Notes under the pieces: generated by a model
Database searches by the model: none
What the model was told of the DNA's origin: nothing
What the model saw: only the letters and a program-made list of their open reading frames with translations
Source: an uncultured Moraxellaceae bacterium
GTDB taxonomy: Bacteria > Pseudomonadota > Gammaproteobacteria > Pseudomonadales > Moraxellaceae
Direction: 5' to 3'
DNA: 9,262 nucleotides
NCBI GenBank assembly: GCA_937928295.1
Contig: CALEYY010000080.1
Coordinates: 1 to 9,262, forward strand
Made by a program: the position numbers and the translations under genes
Part shown: piece by piece, positions 1 to 5,671 of the stretch
Layout: each line of letters begins with the position of its first letter
How positions within the stretch are numbered: the first letter of the stretch is position 1

Positions 1-1661
1 GCCAGCGCAGCGGGCTGATCGATTTTGCCGAGATTCTGCTGCGCAGCCACGAGCTGTGGCTGAACCATCCCGACCTGCTCAAGCATTACCAGGCGCGCTT
101 TCGCATGATTCTGGTCGATGAGTTCCAGGACACCAACAAGATCCAGTACGCCTGGCTGCGCATGTTGGCCGGCGAGCACGGCATGCTCACGGCTGTGGGT
201 GACGATGACCAGAGCATTTACGGCTGGCGTGGCGCCTGCATCGAGAACATCCGCACCTTCCAGCGTGACTATGCCGATGCCGAGCTGATTCGCCTGGAGC
301 AGAACTACCGTTCGACATCGGCCATCCTGCAGGCGGCCAACGCAGTCATCGCCAACAATGGTGATCGCCTCGGCAAGAATCTGTGGACGGAGCGTCCGAA
401 CGGCGACCCGATCCGGGTCTATGCCGCCTTCAATGATCTCGACGAAGCGCACTACATTGCGCGTACCCTCGATGACCGTTTCCGCGCCGGTACGGCACGC
501 CGCGACATGGCGATTCTGTATCGCTCCAACGCGCAGTCGCGTGTGCTGGAAGAGGCGCTGCTGCGGGCGCAGATTCCGTATCGCATCTATGGCGGCCTGC
601 GCTTTTTCGAGCGTGCCGAAATCAAGAACGCCGTGGGCTATCTGCGCCTGCTGCAACAGCGCGATGACGACACCGCCTTCGAACGCGTGGTCAACACGCC
701 CACACGCGGCATCGGCGACAAGACGCTGGAGCTGCTGCGTCAGGTCACGCGCGACGAGAAGATCAGCCTCTGGGCCGCCGCCGAGGCCGTGCTCAAGGGC
801 AAGATGCTGCCCACACTGGCCAGCGGCAAGCTCGCGGCCTTTCTGCAGCTGATCGAGACGCTGGATGTGAACACGCGCGAGGTTCCGCTCGGCGAGCTGA
901 TCGAGGCCGTCATCGAGCAGAGCGGGCTGGTCTTGCATCATCAGAAAGAGAAGGGCGAGAAGGGCCAGGCGCGGGTAGAGAACTTGCGCGAGCTGATCTC
1001 CGCTGCCCGCGAGTTTGAGGTGGAGGACGACGAAGCGCCGTCCGCCCTCGCTGCTTTCCTTGACCATGCTGCGCTGGAAGCCGGTGAGCAGCAGGCCGGC
1101 GAATTCGAGGATGCCGTGCAGCTGATGACGCTGCATGCGGCCAAGGGCCTGGAGTTCCCGATCGTGTTTCTGGCCGGCTTCGAGGAAGGTTTGTTTCCGC
1201 ACGAAATGGCGCTGAAGGACGGCAATATCGAAGAGGAGCGCCGGCTCTGCTATGTCGGCATTACCCGCGCGATGCGCGAGCTGTACATCACCTATGCCGA
1301 AGTGCGACGGCTGTACGGCAGCGAGAACCATCATGTGCCATCGCGCTTTCTGCGCGAAATGCCGGAGACGCTGCTGGAGCCGGTGCGCGTGAAGTCGGCC
1401 CCGACGGCCATGGGATATCGTGGTGGCAGCAGCGTGCCCAACAGCGCCTTGCCGATGAACCTGAAGCAGTCGTCGCTGGGTGGCGATGCCACCGGCGACG
1501 GCAGCTGGAGTCTGGGTCAGCGCGTGGCGCATCCGCGCTTCGGCGAGGGCGTGATTCTGGCGTTCGAGGGCAATGGCCCGAATGCGCGCATCCAGGTCAA
1601 CTTTGCCGATCTCGGCAGCAAGTGGCTGGTGGCGCAATACGCGCGACTGACGCGGGTCTGA
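1..1661 (+). CDS. uvrD: DNA helicase II UvrD, 5'-truncated by the window edge
   Basis: This is a superfamily 1A 3'-to-5' DNA helicase that unwinds DNA in nucleotide excision repair and methyl-directed mismatch repair. The frame is open from the first base (first whole codon at 3), leaving 552 visible residues. The ATG at 105 is internal, because good UvrD sequence precedes it. Visible motifs, in fragment numbering, are the Walker B/motif II DEFQDTN (39-45), motif III VGDDDQSIYGWRG (65-77), NYRS (101-104), motif V LMTLHAAKGLEF (374-385) and motif VI EEERRLCYVGITRA (410-423). The end (503-552, SLGQRVAHPRFGEG to KWLVAQYARL) matches the Tudor-like C-terminal domain of UvrD/PcrA that contacts RNA polymerase. 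This tail favours UvrD over Rep. About 180 N-terminal residues, including Walker A, lie outside the window if the protein has the usual length of about 720. The gene converges with the thioesterase gene, and I see no terminator between them. Confidence 0.95.
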   Translation, partial: QRSGLIDFAEILLRSHELWLNHPDLLKHYQARFRMILVDEFQDTNKIQYAWLRMLAGEHGMLTAVGDDDQSIYGWRGACIENIRTFQRDYADAELIRLEQNYRSTSAILQAANAVIANNGDRLGKNLWTERPNGDPIRVYAAFNDLDEAHYIARTLDDRFRAGTARRDMAILYRSNAQSRVLEEALLRAQIPYRIYGGLRFFERAEIKNAVGYLRLLQQRDDDTAFERVVNTPTRGIGDKTLELLRQVTRDEKISLWAAAEAVLKGKMLPTLASGKLAAFLQLIETLDVNTREVPLGELIEAVIEQSGLVLHHQKEKGEKGQARVENLRELISAAREFEVEDDEAPSALAAFLDHAALEAGEQQAGEFEDAVQLMTLHAAKGLEFPIVFLAGFEEGLFPHEMALKDGNIEEERRLCYVGITRAMRELYITYAEVRRLYGSENHHVPSRFLREMPETLLEPVRVKSAPTAMGYRGGSSVPNSALPMNLKQSSLGGDATGDGSWSLGQRVAHPRFGEGVILAFEGNGPNARIQVNFADLGSKWLVAQYARLTRV

Positions 1662-1668
1662 TTCAGGT

Positions 1669-2076
1669 CTAGCTTTGTGGTAAGGCTGGCGGCAGCGCAC
1701 GAGTACGGCCATCGTCATTGATGGCCACAAAAGTGAACAGCCCTTCGGTAAGCTTGGTGTGCTGGCCGGTGATGTCGCTGAGTGCCCAAACTTCCACGCG
1801 AATCTTCATGGATGAGCGCCCGGCCGACTCCATGTCGGTATAGAAGCCGACGATGTCGCCGACCTTGAACGCGCGCAGAAACACCATGGCATCGATGGCG
1901 ACCGTGGCGGTGCGGCCCTGAGCGCGTTTGCGCGCGGCAACACCGGCGGCCAGATCCATCTGCGCCACCAGCCAGCCACCGAAGATGTCGCCATTGGGAT
2001 TGGCATCTTTCGGCATGGCGATGGTTTGCAGGCAAAGCTGCCCACGGGGGCTGGGCAGCGAGTCGATGGCATTCAT
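1669..2076 (-). CDS. yciA: YciA-type acyl-CoA thioesterase
   Basis: This is a small cytoplasmic hot-dog-fold thioesterase that hydrolyses acyl-CoA to free acid and CoA. The family is broad-specificity and is thought to help control CoA pools and membrane fatty acid supply. The 135-residue product has the family's typical length. It carries the diagnostic stretch NGDIFGGWLVAQMD (28-41), with the active-site aspartate at D41, then VFLRAFKVGD (65-74), and ends in the YciA-like RALPP. I place the start at the ATG read from 2076, since MNAIDSLPSPRGQLCLQTIAMP aligns with YciA N-termini. The frame extends to 2133, but those 19 extra residues look unlike protein. No strong Shine-Dalgarno precedes either start. 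The gene is divergent from pstS, sharing a 194-bp intergenic region, and convergent with uvrD. The substrate range cannot be read from sequence. Confidence 0.9.
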   Translation of the reverse strand: MNAIDSLPSPRGQLCLQTIAMPKDANPNGDIFGGWLVAQMDLAAGVAARKRAQGRTATVAIDAMVFLRAFKVGDIVGFYTDMESAGRSSMKIRVEVWALSDITGQHTKLTEGLFTFVAINDDGRTRALPPALPQS

Positions 2077-2164
2077 ACAGGCAGGTCTATTCTTTTTATG
2101 ATCGCCAGCGTAGCGAAAGCGCCCACGCAGCACCAGTCAACTACCGCCTGTCAGTACCAAACTA

Positions 2165-2185
2165 GACCAATGGTCGTATACGGCC
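2165..2185. repeat. Two abutting palindromes next to the Pho box
   Basis: GACCA-A-TGGTC (2165-2175) is a perfect 5-bp inverted repeat around one base. CGTATACG (2175-2182) is a perfect 8-bp palindrome sharing C2175 with it. Adding the flanks gives a 14-bp near-palindrome at 2172-2185 with one mismatched pair. They sit between the yciA and pstS starts and touch the weakest Pho half-site. They could be an operator for either gene, or chance. I do not recognise the binding protein. Confidence 0.4.
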
Positions 2186-2213
2186 CATCACAGCACTGTC
2201 ATGTTTCGGTCAT
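2185..2213 (+). promoter_or_regulatory. Pho box (PhoB binding site) upstream of pstS
   Basis: Two 7-bp direct half-sites, CTGTCAT (2196-2202) and CGGTCAT (2207-2213), are separated by the 4-bp spacer GTTT. This is the 11-bp periodicity expected of a PhoB dimer site (family consensus CTGTCAT-4 bp-CTGTCAY). A third, weaker half-site, CCATCAC (2185-2191), lies exactly 11 bp further upstream. The site is 57 bp before the pstS ATG and takes the place of a -35 element, as in other Pho promoters. It predicts induction of the whole operon under phosphate starvation by phospho-PhoB. A weak sigma-70-like pair, ATCACA (2187-2192) and CATAAT (2211-2216) with an 18-bp spacer, is embedded in the box and is an alternative basal promoter. 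Confidence 0.85.
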
Positions 2214-2223
2214 AATTCGGCGG

Positions 2224-2229
2224 CAATAT
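2224..2229 (+). promoter_or_regulatory. Candidate -10 element of the pstS promoter
   Basis: CAATAT starts exactly 10 bp after the end of the Pho box, the spacing seen in Pho promoters such as E. coli phoA. It matches TATAAT at only 3 of 6 positions, so position rather than sequence supports it. Weak -10 elements are usual in activator-dependent promoters. It implies a 5' leader of roughly 35 bases before pstS. Confidence 0.5.
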
Positions 2230-2258
2230 GCGCACCGTGACAAACAAACCCCCTTTGT

Positions 2259-2262
2259 GGAG
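2259..2262 (+). promoter_or_regulatory. Ribosome binding site that decides the pstS start
   Basis: GGAG lies 8 bases before the ATG at 2271. It overlaps the alternative in-frame GTG at 2262 and so cannot serve that codon. This sets the start at 2271, which also gives a clean signal peptide beginning MKVK. Confidence 0.8.
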
Positions 2263-2270
2263 TGTGCGAA

Positions 2271-3227
2271 ATGAAAGTTAAGGCACTGATTGCTGCCCTT
2301 GGTCTTGGCCTCACGCTGACGGCAAATGCCGCCGTTGATCCCAAGCTTCCGGAATACACCAAAGCCTCCGGCGTCTCGGGCAACATGTCCAGCGTAGGCT
2401 CCGATACCCTCGCCAACCTGATGACCTTCTGGGCCGAAGACTTCAAGAAGTCCTACCCGAATGTGAACATCCAGATTCAGGCTGCCGGCTCCTCGACAGC
2501 GCCGCCCGCCATGACCGAAGGCACGGCCAACCTCGGCCCGATGTCGCGCAAGATGAAAGATGCCGAAATCGAAGCCTTCGAGAAGAAGAAGGGCTACAAG
2601 CCGACGGCCGTTCCCGTTGCCATCGATGCCCTAGCCGTGTTCGTGCACAAGGACAACCCCATCAAGTTCCTGTCCATGCCGGTGGTCGACGCCATGTTCT
2701 CGTCCACCCGCAAGTGCGGCTTCGAGAAGGGCGTGAACAAGTGGGGCGATGCCGGTCTGACCGGTGCTTGGGCTACTCGTGACATCCAGATGTACGGCCG
2801 TAACTCGGTGTCTGGTACCTACGGTTACTTCAAGGAGCACGCGCTCTGCAAGGGCGACTTCAAGACCAATGTGAACGAGCAGCCGGGTTCGGCTTCGGTG
2901 GTACAGTCGGTGTCGGCCTCGCTGAATGGCGTGGGTTACTCCGGTCTGGGCTACAAGACCTCGACCGTGCGCGCTGTGCCGCTGAAGGGTGAAGACGGCG
3001 AGATCTACGAAGCCAACGAGAAGAACGCGCTCAGCGGCAAGTATCCGCTGGCTCGCTACCTCTATGTGTATGTGAACAAGGCTCCGGGCAAGGCACTGCC
3101 GCCGCTGGAGGCCGAGTTCCTCAAGCTGGTGTTGTCGAAGCAGGGTCAGAGCATCGTCGAAAAGGATGGCTACATCCCGCTGCCGGCCAGCCAGGCCGAC
3201 AAGATTCGCAAGATGCTGAAGCTCTAA
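2271..3227 (+). CDS. pstS: Phosphate ABC transporter periplasmic binding protein PstS
   Basis: PstS captures inorganic phosphate in the periplasm and delivers it to the PstCA channel. The 318-residue product begins with a signal peptide: basic MKVK, a hydrophobic core at 5-17, and a likely signal peptidase I site after ANA at residue 20 (or one residue later). The mature part has the class II binding-protein phosphate-site signatures SSVGSDTL (40-47), AAGSSTAPPA (71-80), LGPMSRKM (88-95), IDALAV (118-123) and RNSVSGTYGYF (177-187). The sequence reads as the Pseudomonas-type PstS family. Two cysteines, C149 and C192, survive in the mature protein and could form a disulfide. The gene leads the operon directly behind a Pho box and is separated from pstC by an attenuator-like hairpin, so it is probably expressed above its partners. 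A secreted, non-transport role is known for some PstS/DING relatives, but nothing here indicates it. Confidence 0.97.
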   Translation: MKVKALIAALGLGLTLTANAAVDPKLPEYTKASGVSGNMSSVGSDTLANLMTFWAEDFKKSYPNVNIQIQAAGSSTAPPAMTEGTANLGPMSRKMKDAEIEAFEKKKGYKPTAVPVAIDALAVFVHKDNPIKFLSMPVVDAMFSSTRKCGFEKGVNKWGDAGLTGAWATRDIQMYGRNSVSGTYGYFKEHALCKGDFKTNVNEQPGSASVVQSVSASLNGVGYSGLGYKTSTVRAVPLKGEDGEIYEANEKNALSGKYPLARYLYVYVNKAPGKALPPLEAEFLKLVLSKQGQSIVEKDGYIPLPASQADKIRKMLKL

Positions 3228-3249
3228 GCATCGCTGCGTCTCTAAAAAC

Positions 3250-3277
3250 ACAAAAGGAACTCTCGGGTTCCTTTTGT
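3250..3277 (+). terminator. Intrinsic terminator or attenuator between pstS and pstC
   Basis: An 11-bp perfect stem (3250-3260 with 3267-3277, core AAAAGGAAC/GTTCCTTTT) encloses the 6-base loop TCTCGG. The right arm carries a T-rich tract that continues as TTGT. It starts 22 bases after the pstS stop and 55 bases before the pstC ATG. In binding-protein operons such hairpins let the first gene be made in excess, by partial termination or by protecting the 3' end of the short mRNA. The A-rich left arm would also allow some function on the opposite strand. Confidence 0.8.
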
Positions 3278-3310
3278 TGTCTGAAGTGCGTTGTCTAAAA
3301 AGAGTTGTCT
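3276..3310 (+). repeat. Three direct GTTGTCT repeats with a 14-bp period
   Basis: Identical heptamers lie at 3276-3282, 3290-3296 and 3304-3310, each starting 14 bp after the last. The intervening sequences GAAGTGC and AAAAAGA are unrelated. A partial GTTGT follows at 3323-3327, out of phase. The first copy overlaps the last bases of the pstS-pstC hairpin and the third ends 22 bases before the pstC ATG. The core TTGTC resembles a Pho half-site, but PhoB sites have 11-bp spacing. The role is unknown; a protein site on DNA or an RNA-level element are both possible. Confidence 0.7.
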
Positions 3311-3332
3311 CCAGTCAATCGGGTTGTGCGTG

Positions 3333-5654
3333 ATGGATAAATCAACTGTGCTAAGAACTTCCGACGCGGATCGCTTGAAGATGCAAAGCCGCCGTCGACT
3401 CAAGGACAAGCTGGCAAACGCCACCATTGGCCTGGGCGGCGTCTCGGTCATTCTGTCGATCGTGCTGATCTTCTTCTATCTGCTGTATGAAGTCTGGCCA
3501 CTGTTCAGCGGCGCTCATTTCGAGCCCGGCAAATCTGCCGCCACCACGGTGCCGTCACTGTATCTGGATGCCGACGAGTACAACGAGTCGGGTATTCGCA
3601 TTCAGGCCGATGGCCGCTATGACCTGATCGCCGCCAAGACCGGTGCTGTGACCAGCGAGCAGCATCTGCCGCTGCCGGCGGGTGTCACGGTGGCCGCCAT
3701 CATCAAGGGCCCGGTGCTGGGCGGCTTGGTTGGCGTGGGTTTGTCCAACGGTGAAATGCTGGTGGTGAAGCCTGACTATCAGTCCAGTTTTGACGAGCAC
3801 AATGCGCGCACCACCACTGCTGAGCTGAAGTTCCCTTACGGTGAAAAGGCGCTGCGTATTGATGTTGCCGGTCAGCCGCTGCAGCAGTTCACACTGTATG
3901 GCGACGACAAGAAGCTGGTCGTGCTGGCGCATACCGCCGCCGGTGTGGAGCAGATCAAGTTTGCCAAGCCGGTGCAGGAAAGCACCGAGTCGGATGGCTT
4001 GTCTCTGGATTTTGACAGCGAGCCGGGCGCTGATGCAGCCGCTGCCGAAGCGCCAGCCGATGCCGGCCTGAGCGAGACCGCGCGCACGCTGTTGCCGTTC
4101 AACGGCACCTCGGTCAATGCCGTGGTCTATGGCCAGGATGGCGTCTGGGGCTATGTGATCCATGATGACACTCAGCTCGCGGTCTACAGTCTGCGCAACG
4201 AGCCGACGCTGAGCCAAGAGCTTCGCGTCACCGAACCGGGCGTGAAAGTCACGGCCGTGAACGCCTTGCAGGGCAATATTTCGTTGCTCATTGGCGATAG
4301 CCGTGGGCAGGTTGCGCAATGGTTCCCGATTCGCAGCGGTGATGGCGACAGCGAAAATTTCGTCATGCAGAAGGTGCGTGGCATCAAGCTTGGCGAGTCC
4401 GCGATCACCGCGATTGCCCCGGAAATTGCCCGCAAAGGCTTTCTGGCCGGCGATGCCAAGGGCGTGGTCAGCTATTTCTATACCACCTCCAATCGCTTGA
4501 TCGCGCAGGAGCAGGTAAGCACCACGGCGATCCGCACCTTGTCGTTGTCGCGTCGTTCCGAGGGCGTGCTGGCGCAGTCGGATGACGCCTACAGCTTCTG
4601 GCAGCTCGACAGCCATCACCCGGATGTGTCGGCCAGCGCCCTGTTCACCAAGGTCTGGTACGAGTCTTATCCGAAGCCGGATTACACCTGGCAGTCGTCG
4701 TCGGCGAACATCGACTTCGAGTCCAAGCTGTCGATGATGCCGCTCAGTTTCGGCACGCTGAAAGCAGCGGTCTATGCCATGGTGCTGGCCGCGCCGCTGG
4801 CCATCCTCGGCGCGATGTACACCTCCATGTTCATGGCCCCGGCGTTGCGTCGCAAGGTCAAGCCGACTATCGAGCTGATGGGCGCGTTGCCGACCGTGAT
4901 TCTCGGCTTCCTCGCCGGGCTCTGGCTGGCCCCGGCCATCGAGGCCAATCTGCCGGGTATCTTCAGCTTGCTGCTGCTGACGCCGCTGGGCATCCTGCTG
5001 GTCGGCTATCTGTGGTCGCGCATGCCGCTGGAAAAGCGCAGCTTTGCCGATGGCTGGGCACCGATCATCCTGATCGGGCCGATCCTGCTCATTGGCTATG
5101 TTTGCTTCACGCTGTCGCAGCCGGTGGAAGTGATGTTCTTTGGCGGCGATGTGCGGCTCTGGCTGGAAACCCAGACCGGCCTCAACTTCGACCAGCGCAA
5201 TGCCCTGATCGTGGGCCTGACCATGGGCTTCGCGGTCATCCCCAGCATCTACTCGATTTCTGAGGACGCCCTGTTCGCGGTGCCGCGTCATCTGACCAAT
5301 GGCTCACTGGCGCTGGGTGCGACGCAATGGCAGACGCTGATGCGTGTGGTGCTGCCAACGGCGTCGCCGGGTATTTTTTCGGCACTGATGATCGGCCTTG
5401 GCCGAGCCATCGGTGAAACCATGATCGTGCTCATGGCAACGGGCAACACAGCTGTTATGGACTGGAACATCTTCGAGGGCATGCGCACGCTGTCGGCCAA
5501 TCTGGCGGTGGAAATGGGCGAGGCCGAAGTGGCATCCACCCACTTCCGCGTCCTGTTCCTGTCGGCGCTGCTGCTGTTCGTGATTACCTTTGTGCTGAAT
5601 ACAGCCGCCGAAATCGTGCGCAATCGTCTGCGCAAGAAATACGGCTCCCTGTAA
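3333..5654 (+). CDS. pstC: Phosphate ABC transporter permease PstC, large form with periplasmic domain
   Basis: PstC is one of two inner-membrane channel subunits of the phosphate importer. The product has 773 residues, against about 320 for E. coli PstC. Residues 1-28 are basic and cytoplasmic, and a membrane helix spans about 31-54. About 55-470 is a soluble, presumably periplasmic insertion. The rest is a BPD-type permease with hydrophobic segments near 474-500, 515-533, 541-560, 577-594, 624-642, 680-703 and 738-758. The EAA loop (about 655-680, LALGATQWQT to VVLPTASPG) is where PstB docks. The insertion has repeated WD40/propeller-like units and an Ala/Asp-rich linker near 228-248. It corresponds to the N-terminal region known in pseudomonad PstC (Pfam DUF3708). 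I chose the ATG at 3333. The frame opens at a TTG at 3291, but that codon lies in the repeat tract. The Shine-Dalgarno at 3333 is weak (GGG at 3321), consistent with low output relative to pstS. Confidence 0.93.
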   Translation: MDKSTVLRTSDADRLKMQSRRRLKDKLANATIGLGGVSVILSIVLIFFYLLYEVWPLFSGAHFEPGKSAATTVPSLYLDADEYNESGIRIQADGRYDLIAAKTGAVTSEQHLPLPAGVTVAAIIKGPVLGGLVGVGLSNGEMLVVKPDYQSSFDEHNARTTTAELKFPYGEKALRIDVAGQPLQQFTLYGDDKKLVVLAHTAAGVEQIKFAKPVQESTESDGLSLDFDSEPGADAAAAEAPADAGLSETARTLLPFNGTSVNAVVYGQDGVWGYVIHDDTQLAVYSLRNEPTLSQELRVTEPGVKVTAVNALQGNISLLIGDSRGQVAQWFPIRSGDGDSENFVMQKVRGIKLGESAITAIAPEIARKGFLAGDAKGVVSYFYTTSNRLIAQEQVSTTAIRTLSLSRRSEGVLAQSDDAYSFWQLDSHHPDVSASALFTKVWYESYPKPDYTWQSSSANIDFESKLSMMPLSFGTLKAAVYAMVLAAPLAILGAMYTSMFMAPALRRKVKPTIELMGALPTVILGFLAGLWLAPAIEANLPGIFSLLLLTPLGILLVGYLWSRMPLEKRSFADGWAPIILIGPILLIGYVCFTLSQPVEVMFFGGDVRLWLETQTGLNFDQRNALIVGLTMGFAVIPSIYSISEDALFAVPRHLTNGSLALGATQWQTLMRVVLPTASPGIFSALMIGLGRAIGETMIVLMATGNTAVMDWNIFEGMRTLSANLAVEMGEAEVASTHFRVLFLSALLLFVITFVLNTAAEIVRNRLRKKYGSL

Positions 5655-5671
5655 GGAAAGTGGACTGACTC

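Noticed and set aside
1664..2089. 8-bp direct repeat CAGGTCTA at 1664-1671 and 2082-2089 flanking yciA, resembling an insertion footprint
   Set aside because: An 8-bp match between regions this long is easily chance. There are no terminal inverted repeats, transposase or change in base composition.
2148..2154. CTGTCAG, a possible further Pho half-site upstream of pstS
   Set aside because: No partner lies 11 bp away on either side. The nearest similar heptamer, CAGTCAA (2134-2140), is 14 bp away.
2262..2270. GTG at 2262 as an alternative pstS start
   Set aside because: It overlaps the only good ribosome site (2259-2262) and would add three residues before an otherwise standard signal peptide.
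2631..3251. 206-codon minus-strand frame opposite pstS
   Set aside because: It is a codon-bias shadow of pstS with no ribosome site and no recognisable protein features.
3291..3332. TTG at 3291 as the pstC start
   Set aside because: It is a rare start codon inside the GTTGTCT repeats with no proper Shine-Dalgarno. The 14 added residues have no counterpart I recognise in PstC proteins.
5392..5406. GGCCTTGGCC near-palindrome inside pstC
   Set aside because: It lies in coding sequence for a conserved permease helix, and such GC-rich dyads are common in this composition.
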